The notes beneath the pieces were generated by a model that worked only from the letters and a program-made list of their open reading frames with translations, made no database searches and was not told the origin of the DNA. A stretch of 33,459 bases of DNA, from contig JAFSJW010000067.1 of NCBI GenBank assembly GCA_017449265.1, forward strand, positions 1 to 33,459, given 5' to 3'. The DNA is from Treponema sp. GTDB lineage: Bacteria; Spirochaetota; Spirochaetia; Treponematales; Treponemataceae. Below are positions 7,099 through 16,097 of this stretch, piece by piece (the first letter of the stretch is position 1; each line of letters starts with the position of its first letter). The position numbers were made by a program, and so were the translations under genes.

Positions 7099-7470
7099 TT
7101 ATGCAAGTGCGACAGCCTCAATTTCAACAAGCGCGTTCTTTGGCAATGCTGAAACTTCAAAGCAGCTTCTTGCAGGCTTACTCACAAAGTATTTTTCATA
7201 AACACTATTGAATGTAGAAAAATCTTTTATATCTGCTAAAAAACATGTTGTCTTTACGACCTTGGAAAAATCGGTTCCTGCTGCTTTTAAAATTTCACCA
7301 AGATTTTTGATTGCCTGCTCGCTTTGCTCTTCGATTGTTGTTCCTTCAATTGCTCCAGTTTCAGGATTCAGCGGAATCTGCCCTGATGTGTAAATGAATC
7401 CGTTTGCGACAATAGCTTGTGAATATGGCCCGATTGCAGCTGGGGCTGATTTTGTGGAAATAACTTTCAT
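7099..7470 (-). CDS. ridA: RidA family enamine/imine deaminase
   Basis: 123 residues, a full-length YjgF/YER057c/UK114 protein. The signature is IGPYSQAI (13-20), SGQIPLNPETG, and the C-terminal KPARSCFEVSALPKNALVEIEAVALA with the substrate-binding Arg and the conserved Glu. RidA hydrolyses 2-aminoacrylate and related enamines released by PLP lyases; the cystathionine-type PLP enzyme at 12414 belongs to a class that can produce such by-products, so the location is sensible. AGGAG lies 8 bases before the ATG. Its promoter region holds one CCTA-N9-TAGA box (7488-7504), so it may belong to the same regulon. It converges with the permease gene. Confidence 0.93.
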   Translation of the reverse strand: MKVISTKSAPAAIGPYSQAIVANGFIYTSGQIPLNPETGAIEGTTIEEQSEQAIKNLGEILKAAGTDFSKVVKTTCFLADIKDFSTFNSVYEKYFVSKPARSCFEVSALPKNALVEIEAVALA

Positions 7471-7487
7471 ATTTTGACTCCTATTTT

Positions 7488-7533
7488 CCTATTGTTTTAC
7501 TAGAGTTTATTTATTTTTTAGGTGGTATGTCAA
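7488..7533 (-). promoter_or_regulatory. ridA promoter with one operator-like box
   Basis: On the minus strand TTGACA (7533-7528) is a perfect -35; the -10 is weak (TAAACT or ATAAAC, 7510-7504). CCTA (7488-7491), 9 bp, TAGA (7501-7504) differs at one base from the CCTA-N9-TAGG operator and sits over the expected start site. Confidence 0.45.
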
Positions 7534-7655
7534 TTGTTCAGCATTATGAGGGCATAAAAAAATAGAGCTGTTCGGAAATCCTTTTTCTTCCAGAAAAGTT
7601 TGAAATTGGACTTATCACTTAGATCTTTGTCTTTTCAAAATAAAAATATTGTTTT

Positions 7656-7712
7656 CCTATTGACATAGTAGGTTTATATTGTCATAATGATATTACCTAT
7701 TGAAATAGTGGG
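7656..7712 (+). promoter_or_regulatory. Promoter of the nifH-like gene with two operators
   Basis: TTGACA (7660-7665), 17 bp, CATAAT (7683-7688): a near-consensus promoter. Operator 1 CCTA-N9-TAGG (7656-7672) covers the -35; operator 2 CCTA-N9-TGGG (7696-7712) covers about +2 to +18. Centres are 40 bp apart. GAGGTG (7733-7738) is the ribosome site. The strong promoter with occluding boxes suggests tight repression. Confidence 0.75.
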
Positions 7713-7733
7713 TATATAAAAAATAAACTATAG

Positions 7734-8594
<861 letters not shown>

Positions 8595-8595
8595 T

Positions 8596-8639
8596 TAGAC
8601 CTGTTCGGAAACCTATTATTTCCGAACAGCCCTATTGAA
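8596..8639. repeat. Dispersed palindrome copy (TTCGGAAA family)
   Basis: CTGTTCGGAAA (8601-8611) pairs perfectly with TTTCCGAACAG (8619-8629) around a 7-nt loop. Flanks ATTAGAC and CTATTGAA are shared with the copy at 11201. There is no T-run, so terminator activity after the nifH-like gene would be weak. Confidence 0.65.
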
Positions 8640-8655
8640 CTGAAAAAAGAAAAAT

Positions 8656-8776
8656 CGGGGTGGCTTGGCATAGCCTGAGCTGCCCCTTAATTGTCCCCAA
8701 ATTTTAGGACAGTTTAGGTAGTCACCTCGTTTGCTGGTTTTCTGAGCGGACATTATGCCAAACTCAGAAAACCAGC
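8656..8776. other. Two further intergenic hairpins between nifH-like gene and metE
   Basis: GGGGTGGCT (8656-8664) pairs with AGCTGCCCC (8677-8685) allowing two G-U pairs. GCTGGTTTTCTGAG (8733-8746) pairs perfectly over 14 bp with CTCAGAAAACCAGC (8763-8776), loop 16 nt. The genes converge here. Neither hairpin has a T-run on either strand; they may stabilise 3' ends or be repeats. Confidence 0.45.
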
Positions 8777-8804
8777 CAGCGTGGGAGGACTTTTGCGACT
8801 CCGC

Positions 8805-11082
8805 TTAATGGCTTGTTTCGCTTCGCAAGAGTCTTGCGGCTTCAACAAGGTTCGCAAGGGCTTTCTCTGTTTCTTCGTCACCGCGTGTTTTTAGTCCGCA
8901 GTCAGGATTCACCCAAAGTTTTTCTTTTTCGACTTTCAAAAGCATTTTCTCAAGCGCGGTTTTAATTTCTTCCACAGAAGGAACTCGTGCCGAGTGAATG
9001 TCGTATACGCCAGGACCAACTTCCGTTCTGAATTCGGCTTCTTTGAGCGCGTCAAGAATCTTCAAGTCGGCGCGGCTTGCCTCGAATGTGATTACATCCG
9101 CATCCATATCATCAATCTGGCGGATTATATCATTAAACTCGCTGTAGCACATATGCGTGTGAATCTGAGTTTCGGGTTTTACCTTTGCGTGGACGAGGCG
9201 GAAAGCAGGAATAGCCCAGTCCAAATATTCTTTGTGCCAGTCGCTTTTTCGCAGCGGAAGTTTTTCGCGCAAAGCCGCCTCGTCAATCTGAATGATTTTG
9301 ATTCCGTTTTTTTCCAAATCAAGAACTTCTTCTCGGATTGCAAGAGCAATTTGCTGGGCCTGCTCTTGCAGACTTATGTCATCGCGCGGAAAAGACCAGT
9401 TCAAAATTGTGACGGGCCCTGTGAGCATTCCTTTTACGATTTTTTTTGTCTGCTTCTGTGCAAAAACAGACCATTCGACTGTCATCGGACTTTTCCGGCT
9501 CACATCGCTCCAGATAATCGGAGGCTTTACGCACCGTGTTCCGTAACTTTGAACCCATGCGTTCTGCGTGAAAATGTATCCGTAAAGCTGGCTTCCGAAA
9601 TATTCAACCATGTCGTTCCGCTCAAATTCACCGTGAACAAGAACATCAAGACCTAGTTTTTCCTGGAGCTTTATACATTCTGCGATTTTTTTCTGATTGA
9701 AAGAAACATACTGCTCTTTTGTGATTGCTCCTTTTTTGTATGAAGCTCTGTTTGCGCGCACTTCTTTTGTCTGAGGAAATGAACCGATTGTAGTCGTAGG
9801 AAAAAGCGGAAGTCTGAAAACATTGTGCTGAATCTTTTCCCGCTCAAAAAAATCAGGTTTCCTGATAAAGTCATCTTCTTTTAGCTCAGAAAGTGCATTT
9901 TGTACGCTTTGTGTTTTAAAAACGCGCTCGCTTTCAAAAAGTTTTTTGTTTTCCGAAAACGATTTTTCATCGCCTAAAGAAAGTTCTTTCAGTTCAGAAA
10001 GTTTTTCCTCTGCAAAAGCAAAGTGCTTTTTGATGTCGCAGTTGATTTTTTCTTCTGATTGCGTCGTGTAAGGAACATGAAGAAGCGAGCATGAAGTTCC
10101 GATTACTACATTTTTTTCTGAAACAGCCTTTGTGATTTTTGAAAGAATCTCCGTTTTCTTTTCGTAATCAGTTCTCCAGATGTTTTTTCCGTTCACGATT
10201 CCGGCAAAAAGAAGCGTGTTTTTCGGAAAGCCCGATTCCAAAAGCTCAAGCGATTTTTTTCCCTCTACAAAATCAAGCCCGATTGCGTCAAAATCAAGAT
10301 TGCAAATTTCCGTGTATACATCGCGCACATCGCCGAAATAAGTTTGAAGTATGATTTTGATTTTTGTCGTTGCGCGAATTTTTGAAATCAGATTCTTATA
10401 TCATAGAAAGAAAAAGCGATTTTTCTGATTCTGAAACATCAAGGACAAGAGCTGGTTCTGCAAAACTTATCCATTCTGCGCCTTCTTCTGAAAGTGATTC
10501 TGCAAGGGAAGAAAGCGCGCAGACTATATTCTGAGAAAAATCTTCCGCCTTCTTTTTTCCTGTAAAGGTTGCAAGGTGCAAAAAGGTATAAGGGCCGATT
10601 AAGCTCGGAACTGTCTGTATTCCAAGAGCCTTTGCTTCCTTGTATTCGGAAATCACCTTGTTGTTTTTTGAAATTGAAATCTCTGTGTCGCTAGAAAGTT
10701 CCGGAACAATGTAGTGGTAGTTCGTGTTGAACCATTTTTTCATCGGGAGTGCTTTTACATCTCCTGCATCTCCCTGATAGCCGTGAGAGGCTGCAAAAAA
10801 TGTTTCGAGCGGTGAAAGCGAAAGTGAAGAATATCGCTTCGGAACTGCCCCCAAAAGAAAAGCAGCGTCTAGTACATTGTCATAAAAAGAAAAATCATTC
10901 GACGGAATAAATGAAATTCCAGAATCAGCCTGTTTTTTCCAGCCGTAAGCGCGAAGAGCCTTTGCTTTTTCCTCAAGCTCCTCAGCCGTTATCTCGCCTT
11001 TAAAAAAATTCTCAGTCGCAAATTTAAGCTCACGATTTTTCCCGATTCGCGGAAAACCTATCACTGATGTTTTTTTTGCCAT
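8805..11082 (-). pseudogene. metE: metE, cobalamin-independent methionine synthase, interrupted by one frameshift
   Basis: Two adjacent minus-strand frames make one MetE of about 760 residues. The first half (to the TAA at 10396-10398) runs from TSVIGFPRIGKNRELKF to [26 protein letters not shown]. The second frame continues with [19 protein letters not shown], then [13 protein letters not shown], and ends at 8805 after the zinc and homocysteine site: [17 protein letters not shown] and [12 protein letters not shown]. Reading requires skipping one base near 10398-10404 (ATGATATAAG), as if one A had been inserted. All catalytic residues are intact, so this is a fresh mutation, a sequencing error or, less likely, a recoding site. 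Start: ATG at 11082 has CAGG 7 bases upstream; ATG at 11088 is the alternative. It would methylate homocysteine using methyltetrahydrofolate. Confidence 0.88.
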
Positions 11083-11100
11083 ATCCATACCTGCCTTGTT

Positions 11101-11181
11101 ACTGAATTTATATCAGTATATGAATTTGACAGTTCAAAGAAAAATACTATTTTCAAATACTTGACGATAGGTTTTAACTAT
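11101..11181. promoter_or_regulatory. Inverted repeats upstream of metE, candidate regulator sites
   Basis: ACTGA (11101-11105) and TCAGT (11113-11117) form a 17-bp inverted repeat next to TATAAA read on the minus strand. ATAG (11167-11170) and CTAT (11178-11181) form a second one that fits T-N11-A. Neither carries the CCTA/TAGG arms of the other sulfur promoters. Confidence 0.3.
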
Positions 11182-11202
11182 GGGTAAAGCTAGGAGCGTG
11201 AT

Positions 11203-11241
11203 TAGACATATTCGGAAAACTGATGTTTCCGAACATGTCTA
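11203..11241. repeat. Dispersed palindrome copy between metE and lysR
   Basis: TAGACATATTCGGAAA (11203-11218) pairs with TTTCCGAACATGTCTA (11226-11241), 16 positions with one mismatch, loop of 7 nt. No T-run follows on either strand and the flanking genes diverge, so it is not a terminator. Flanks match the 8596 copy. Confidence 0.65.
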
Positions 11242-11289
11242 TTGAATGAACGAAATTCAGACTAATTAGCATAAAAGCAGACATCAGCC

Positions 11290-11318
11290 TTATCCTGGCT
11301 AAAAAAATGTGCTATCAT
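11290..11318 (+). promoter_or_regulatory. Extended -10 promoter of lysR, possibly leaderless
   Basis: TG-C-TATCAT (11310-11318) is an extended -10, with a weak TTATCC (11290-11295) 17 bp upstream. The start point falls at about 11325, two bases before the ATG at 11327. No Shine-Dalgarno is present. Confidence 0.4.
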
Positions 11319-11326
11319 TTTTTCTT

Positions 11327-12232
11327 ATGACCCTCCAGCAATTAAGATACGCCGTTGCGGTGGCGGATTATCGCAGCATAACAGAAGCTTCCCGCCGTGT
11401 TTTTGTTTCCCAGCCAAGCCTTACGGCCGCAATCCGAGAGCTTGAGGCTGAGATGGGGATAAGGATTTTTTCACGCTCTAACAAAGGCGTTACGGTTACG
11501 AACGAGGGCGATGATTTTTTGTCTTACGCGCGTCAGGTTTTGGAGCAGGCATCGCTTCTTGAGGACAGGTTCAAGGGCGGAAACGGAGGAAATTCGATTT
11601 TTTCCGTAAGCTGCCAGCATTATTCATTTGCGGTAAATGCATTCGTCGATGTGATAAAAAAATTCGGCGGCGCGGAGTATGATTTTACGCTTCGAGAAAC
11701 GCAGACTCACGAAATAATCGAGGATGTAGCGCATTTGAAAAGCGAAATCGGTGTTTTGTACACTTCAAAAAGGAACGAGGATGTTATCTCAAAGCTCCTG
11801 AAAAAGAACAACCTCCAGTTTGAGCCGCTTTTTACTACGCCCCTTCATGTTTTTATCTCGGAAAAAAATCCGCTTGCCGCAAAGCAGGAAATTTCGCTTA
11901 CTGACCTTGCGCCTTTTCCGTATTTGACTTATGAGCAAGGCGATTTCAACTCGTTTTATTTTGCCGAGGAGCCGCTTACAGAAATTGATTTTGACTGCCC
12001 GAAAAACATAAAAGTCCGGGACAGGGCAACGCTTTTCAATCTTTTGATTGGACTTGACGGCTACACGATTTGCTCTGGAATCATAAACCACGAGCTGAAC
12101 GGAAAAGAAATCATCGCAAGGCCGCTTTCAGAAAATGACAGTATGACAGTCGGAATCATCACACGGAAAAACATTTCGTTGTCCCGCTATGCTTCTGCAT
12201 ATATTGATGCTTTGAAAAAGTTCACGGAGTAG
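11327..12232 (+). CDS. LysR-type transcriptional regulator, probable sulfur amino-acid regulator
   Basis: 301 residues from ATG 11327 (MTLQQLRYAVAVADYRSIT), the usual LysR opening; a GTG at 11309 would add six residues and is less likely. Residues 1-60 are the winged helix-turn-helix (SITEASRRVFVSQPSLTAAIRELEAEMGIRIFSR), and the rest is the periplasmic-binding-like inducer domain. It is divergent from metE and lies upstream of the PLP enzyme on the same strand, the place where MetR/CysB-like regulators are often found. Four nearby promoters carry boxes with a T-N11-A core, the general LysR recognition pattern, so this protein is the best candidate to bind them. Its inducer is unknown. A strong terminator ends the gene. 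Confidence 0.9.
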   Translation: MTLQQLRYAVAVADYRSITEASRRVFVSQPSLTAAIRELEAEMGIRIFSRSNKGVTVTNEGDDFLSYARQVLEQASLLEDRFKGGNGGNSIFSVSCQHYSFAVNAFVDVIKKFGGAEYDFTLRETQTHEIIEDVAHLKSEIGVLYTSKRNEDVISKLLKKNNLQFEPLFTTPLHVFISEKNPLAAKQEISLTDLAPFPYLTYEQGDFNSFYFAEEPLTEIDFDCPKNIKVRDRATLFNLLIGLDGYTICSGIINHELNGKEIIARPLSENDSMTVGIITRKNISLSRYASAYIDALKKFTE

Positions 12233-12255
12233 GGCGAAAGTGGCGTTTGTTCTTT

Positions 12256-12296
12256 AGAGCTGTTCGGAAAACTGAAATTTCCGAACAGCTCTTTTT
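12256..12296 (+). terminator. Terminator of lysR, member of the TTCGGAAA palindrome family
   Basis: AGAGCTGTTCGGAAA (12256-12270) pairs perfectly over 15 bp with TTTCCGAACAGCTCT (12278-12292); loop ACTGAAA; a T-run follows. It shares its core and loop start ACTGA with the other dispersed palindromes. Confidence 0.88.
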
Positions 12297-12320
12297 TCTT
12301 GATTTTGTTCTTGAAAAAAT

Positions 12321-12373
12321 CCTATTGACTAAGTGGGAAATATCATTTATTCTAAACTTAGTTAAATAGTAGG
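12321..12373 (+). promoter_or_regulatory. Promoter of the cystathionine-type gene with two operators
   Basis: TTGACT (12325-12330), 17 bp, TATTCT (12348-12353). Operator 1 CCTATTGACTAAGTGGG (12321-12337) differs by one base from the permease operator. Operator 2 is degenerate, CTTA-N9-TAGG (12357-12373). Centres are 36 bp apart, as at the permease promoter. Confidence 0.7.
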
Positions 12374-12413
12374 GAACTTCCGATGAATGCGGAGTTTTTA
12401 AGGGGGATTTTAT

Positions 12414-13592
12414 ATGCCGAACGATTTTTCTATTCAGAACATTGATACGCTTTGCGTTACTGGAAAACCTGATTATGTGCCGAACGACAAGACAGGGGCA
12501 ATCTCAATTCCGATTTATCAGTCGGCGACATTCTCGCATCCTGCTTTGGGACAGTCAACGGGCTACGATTATTCACGGCTTAAAAATCCTACGCGCGACT
12601 ATCTTGAAAAACTTGTCGCAGCTCTTGACCATGCTGAATTCGGCTTTGCGTTCAACTGCGGGCTTGCGGCAATAACGGCTTTGTTCGATGCAATAATCCT
12701 GAACGAAAATAAAGGAGAAAAAATCCATGTCATTTGTTCTGACGATTTGTATGGCGGAACGGAACGGTTTTTGAACACAATAGGCGCAAAACTTGGCTTT
12801 GAGACTTCTTTTATTGATACTACAGAGCTTGAAAATGTGAAGGGCGCGGCAAAAGAAAACACAAAAATCATTTTTGTAGAAACTCCGGGCAATCCGCTTA
12901 TGAAAATCACTGACATCAAAAAAACAGCTGATTATGCTCATTCAATCGGAGCGATTCTTATAGTGGACAACACTTTCCTTACGCCTTACCTGCAGCAGCC
13001 GCTTTCTTTGGGCGCGGATGTTTCCGTTCAGAGCGGAACGAAGTTCCTTTGTGGGCATAATGATACTTTGGCTGGTTTTGTTACAACGAACGACAAAAAT
13101 CTTGCGGAAAACCTTGAGATTATAACCAAAACTACTGGTTCCGCGCTTCCTCCGTTCGACTCGTACCTTCTTGCGAGGGGAATAAAGACTTTAGCCGTAA
13201 GAATGGAGCGGCACTGTCAGAATGCGCTAAAAATCGTGGAGGCGTTGAAAAAAAATCCCCGCGTTACGAAAATTTTGTTCCCTGGCCTTCCTGAAAGCAA
13301 AGGTTTTGAAATCTCAAAGAATCAGGCGAGCGGATTTGGCAGCATGATTTCATTCTATGTTGACAGCCCTAAGACTGTGGAGCGCGTTCTTCGGAGTGTA
13401 AAAGTCATTCACTTTGCGGAAAGTCTTGGAGGAGTTGACAGCCTTATTACATACCCTACGACGCAGACGCACTCGGAAGTTCCTGTGGAGGAGCGGAATG
13501 CCAGAGGAATAACGGATAATCTTCTTCGTATGAGCGTAGGAATAGAGAATGCGGATGATTTAATCCGCGACTTGAATCAGGCGATAGGCTGA
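12414..13592 (+). CDS. Cys/Met-metabolism PLP enzyme (cystathionine gamma-synthase / lyase family)
   Basis: 392 residues. PLP lysine is Lys210 in SGTKFLCGHNDTLAG; Tyr53-x-Arg55 (YSR) contacts the cofactor phosphate from the neighbouring subunit; Tyr113 (DLYGG) stacks on the ring; Asp185 (VDNTF) pairs with the pyridine N. Length and the GHND-x-LAG wording fit the MetB/MetC/CGL group that makes or splits cystathionine, or adds sulfide to O-acylhomoserine; the exact reaction cannot be chosen from sequence. AGGGGG lies 8 bases before ATG 12414. Single-gene unit under the shared operator. It would feed homocysteine to MetE, whose gene lies 1.3 kb upstream on the other strand. Confidence 0.9.
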   Translation: MPNDFSIQNIDTLCVTGKPDYVPNDKTGAISIPIYQSATFSHPALGQSTGYDYSRLKNPTRDYLEKLVAALDHAEFGFAFNCGLAAITALFDAIILNENKGEKIHVICSDDLYGGTERFLNTIGAKLGFETSFIDTTELENVKGAAKENTKIIFVETPGNPLMKITDIKKTADYAHSIGAILIVDNTFLTPYLQQPLSLGADVSVQSGTKFLCGHNDTLAGFVTTNDKNLAENLEIITKTTGSALPPFDSYLLARGIKTLAVRMERHCQNALKIVEALKKNPRVTKILFPGLPESKGFEISKNQASGFGSMISFYVDSPKTVERVLRSVKVIHFAESLGGVDSLITYPTTQTHSEVPVEERNARGITDNLLRMSVGIENADDLIRDLNQAIG

Positions 13593-13645
13593 TTTGGTTA
13601 GTGCCTATAGAGCAGGCTTGGCTATTATTCTTGCTCAGAAATAGG

Positions 13646-13846
13646 GCAAAAAAAAACCGCCAGCTTATGGCGGTTTATACTATGCCTAGACTTCATCAAT
13701 ATGAAAGGCATGATATGGAGCCCTGCCTGACCGCAGGTTGGTTTTGTTACAACAGGACCTTGAAAAGGTCTGATATTTTTGTCGGAAATTGCATATACGC
13801 CTCCTGTCGTGCAGCCGGTGTAAGTCCTCATCTCTTTCCTGACCAC
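13646..13846 (-). ncRNA. Candidate structured RNA of about 200 nt with its own promoter and terminator
   Basis: On the minus strand TTGCGT (13880-13875), 16 bp, TG-A-TATTAT (13861-13853) is a strong extended -10 promoter with a start near 13846. The transcript ends in AAACCGCCA/TGGCGGTTT followed by nine or more T (hairpin 13676-13654). Between them are four more stems: ACGACAG with CTGTTGT (13810-13804 with 13755-13749, G-U allowed), GACCTT/AAGGTC (13756-13770), CCTGC/GCAGG (13722-13737) and ATGCCT-TTCAT/ATGAA-AGGCAT (13682-13711). It does not match 6S, SRP or tmRNA as I know them. A short open frame (ATG at 13831 with AGGA upstream) reads through the terminator to 13625, so it would lack a stop in the terminated RNA. 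Confidence 0.5.
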
Positions 13847-13947
13847 AATTTAATAATATCACAGTTTTCCAAGAACGCAAGTAAAATTTTCAAAAAAATT
13901 GAATTTTTTTAGATTTACGGTAAGGTGGCGGGCAGAAGAAAAAAAAA

Positions 13948-14058
13948 CTGTCCAAAAAGTTCGTTACATAGTGGCATTTTCCGAATTTTTTCGGAATCTT
14001 TGCACTATATACCGCGCGTATGCTGAATGGAAGTTCAGCATGCAATACTTTTGGACAG
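13948..14058 (-). terminator. Terminator with enlarged, branched loop
   Basis: CTGTCCAAAA-AGT (13948-13960) pairs with ACTTTTGGACAG (14047-14058), and on the minus strand a run of nine T follows (13947-13939), so this ends the transcript of the 14076 gene. The loop holds two further hairpins: ATAGTG/CACTAT with inner TTCCGAA/TTCGGAA (13968-14008), and GTATGCTGAA/TTCAGCATGC (14018-14043). The outer arm is the same sequence as the plain terminator at 30553. Confidence 0.65.
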
Positions 14059-14075
14059 CCTTTTCCGGCAGAATA

Positions 14076-14456
14076 TCATTCTTTTACAGCAAATTCCTGA
14101 ACATAGGTGAAAGTAACCTGACGCTTTCCGAGCCTCATGTCAGCGAATTTGTCGTTTGAATAAATGACAACCTCGCTCGCTGTGTTGAACTTTGTGTCAA
14201 GGACAGTACCCTTGAAGACCGCGCTGCCCGTGTTCGGGTCAACTTCATAGTCATAATCAAGGATGACATATTTGTAGTCCCTGCTCGGAGTAAGATACTC
14301 CATGGTCTGCTGTTTGCTATCGATGCCAATAACGACTTTTTCAGTCCTTGTTACGGCAGTGAAATCAAGGCTCTTGACCATCTCAGCAGAGGCGAATGCA
14401 GTGGACATAACAAAAATCACAAAAGTAGAAGCGAAAAGTTTCATGAGCTTTTTCAT
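14076..14456 (-). CDS. Small exported protein, unknown function
   Basis: 126 residues from ATG 14456, chosen because AGGAGG lies 6 bases upstream; an in-frame ATG at 14477 lacks such a site. The first 25 residues are a signal peptide (MKKLMKLFASTFVIFVMSTA, then FASA). The mature part of about 100 residues is rich in beta strands and charged residues (DYKYVILDYDYEVDPNTG) with no Cys and no recognised family. It is a single-gene unit with promoter 14500-14529 and the branched terminator 13948-14058. Probably periplasmic. Confidence 0.72.
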   Translation of the reverse strand: MKKLMKLFASTFVIFVMSTAFASAEMVKSLDFTAVTRTEKVVIGIDSKQQTMEYLTPSRDYKYVILDYDYEVDPNTGSAVFKGTVLDTKFNTASEVVIYSNDKFADMRLGKRQVTFTYVQEFAVKE

Positions 14457-14499
14457 AAATACCTCCTTCTGGTCCATGATTTTACCAGCCTTCCATTAC

Positions 14500-14529
14500 A
14501 TTATACGTCTGAATTCTGCAAATGTCTAA
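14500..14529 (-). promoter_or_regulatory. Promoter of the small exported protein
   Basis: On the minus strand TTAGAC (14529-14524), 18 bp, TATAAT (14505-14500). The start point is about 14493, giving a leader of about 37 nt with AGGAGG. Confidence 0.5.
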
Positions 14530-14617
14530 CCCTTTTTTATGAAAAAATTGAGATTTTTGAGATTTCAAACGCTCTCTTCTGAGAAAAATAACATCCGAGC
14601 GAAGATTTAGTTACTTG

Positions 14618-15862
14618 CTACTTGACTTTTTTGAACACTACGATTCCGTTGTGTCCGCCGAAGCCGAAGTTTCCGCTCATAGCTACATCGACAGGTACGC
14701 TTACGCCTTTGTTCGGCGTATAGTTAAGGTCGCAGCCGCCTTCTACATCCTGCTCGTCAAGGTTGATTGTTGGCGGAATAAAGCCTTCCTGAATTGCTTT
14801 TACGCAAATCATCGCCTCAAGAGAGCCGGCGTTTCCAAGACAGTGACCTGTCATGGACTTTGTTGAAGAAATGCGGAGGTTTTTTGCAGCCTCACCGAAT
14901 GCCATATGAAGCATTTTTGTTTCGCCTGAGTCGTTCTTTACTGTGGAAGTTCCGTGCGCATTGTAGTAAGTTACTTCCTCTGGCTTTACGCCTGCATCTT
15001 TCATTGCGATTGTCATTGCCTTAGCTCCGCAAACGCCGTCCGGGTTTGGTGCTGTGAGGTGGTATCCGTCTGATGACGCTCCGTAACCTGCAAGCTCCGC
15101 GTAGATTTTTGCTCCGCGCGCCTTTGCGTGCTCGTACTCCTCAAGGACGAGAATTGTGCTTCCTTCTCCCATGATGAATCCGTCCCTGTTTTTGTCGAAC
15201 GGGCGGCATGCTTTCTCAGGGCAGTCCGCATATTTTGACGAGAGCGCGTGGAGCTTTGTGAAGCCCAGGTTCGCAAAGCCGCACTGTGTTGATTCTGCGC
15301 CGCCTGCGAGGATTACATCGTACCTTCCGCAGCGAATCTGGTCGAGGGCATTTCCGATTGCGTCAGTGCCTGATGCACATGCCGTAGCGATTGTGTGTGT
15401 TGCGCCGTGAAGCCCGAAAGCCATTGAGATGTTTCCGGCTCCTTCGTTCGGGATAAGGAGAGGAATTGTCATTGGCGGCATATTTTTTTTCTCGGACTGG
15501 ACATATGATGTCATGCTGGCTTCGGTTACTTCAAGTCCGCCGATTCCGACTCCTAGGTATACGGCAGTGTCCTCAAGGACCTGGGCATTTCCCATGAGGC
15601 CTGAGTCATCAAGAGCCATCTTTGCGGCTGCTACAGCATACTTGCAGTAAAGAGCCATTTTTCTTGCCGCGCTTGAGTCCATATATTTCGATGCATCAAA
15701 ATTCTTTACTTCCGCCGCATATTTTACTGTGAACGGAGCCGGGTCATAGTGCGTAATCGTCGTGATTCCGCTTTTTCCTTCCTTAAGAGCCTGCCATGTT
15801 TCGTCAACGCTGTTTCCCAATGGCGAAACGCACCCAAGACCTGTTACAACAACTTTTCTCAT
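14618..15862 (-). CDS. fabF: 3-oxoacyl-[acyl-carrier-protein] synthase II
   Basis: 414 residues, normal for FabF. The catalytic triad is complete: Cys162 in ATACASGTDAIG, His303 in NAHGTST and His340 in KSMTGHCLGNAGS, with Lys335 just before. FabF condenses malonyl-ACP with acyl-ACP in fatty-acid elongation in the cytoplasm. AGGAGA lies 7 bases before the ATG. No other fab gene or acpP adjoins it, so it is outside a fatty-acid operon here. Downstream, between 14617 and 14530, no clear terminator is seen. Confidence 0.95.
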   Translation of the reverse strand: MRKVVVTGLGCVSPLGNSVDETWQALKEGKSGITTITHYDPAPFTVKYAAEVKNFDASKYMDSSAARKMALYCKYAVAAAKMALDDSGLMGNAQVLEDTAVYLGVGIGGLEVTEASMTSYVQSEKKNMPPMTIPLLIPNEGAGNISMAFGLHGATHTIATACASGTDAIGNALDQIRCGRYDVILAGGAESTQCGFANLGFTKLHALSSKYADCPEKACRPFDKNRDGFIMGEGSTILVLEEYEHAKARGAKIYAELAGYGASSDGYHLTAPNPDGVCGAKAMTIAMKDAGVKPEEVTYYNAHGTSTVKNDSGETKMLHMAFGEAAKNLRISSTKSMTGHCLGNAGSLEAMICVKAIQEGFIPPTINLDEQDVEGGCDLNYTPNKGVSVPVDVAMSGNFGFGGHNGIVVFKKVK

Positions 15863-15923
15863 AAGTAACTCTCCTGATTGTTTTCATTTTGACAAAATTC
15901 AGAAAAATGTCATTTTGAAATTC

Positions 15924-15952
15924 ATCTTACAGGAGTTCGTTTTTTTTTTCAA
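15924..15952 (-). promoter_or_regulatory. fabF promoter
   Basis: On the minus strand TTGAAA (15952-15947), a 17-bp A-rich spacer, and TAAGAT (15929-15924). The leader would be about 55 nt. The rest of the 15863-16097 gap holds only AT-rich sequence and an AGCTC/GAGCT hairpin with T-run on the unused plus strand. Confidence 0.45.
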
Positions 15953-16097
15953 TAACCTAAGGGCATTCTGAGCGGAAAAGTTTCTGTTGGTAAGGCTGAA
16001 TTCTTTCCGGCAGTTTGTTCTGAGCTCTGGAACTTGGAGCTTTTTTATTCGGTCGGTTCCGATAAGTGCGAAAACCGAAATCAACTGCGGGAGGGGA

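Noticed and set aside
13625..13831. Small protein gene on the minus strand with AGGA before ATG
   Set aside because: Its frame runs through a strong terminator hairpin and T-run, so the terminated RNA would have no stop codon. Kept only as an alternative to the RNA call.
16027..16047. AGCTC/GAGCT hairpin with T-run on the plus strand as a terminator
   Set aside because: No plus-strand gene precedes it, so there is nothing to terminate; the weak 5-bp stem is probably chance.
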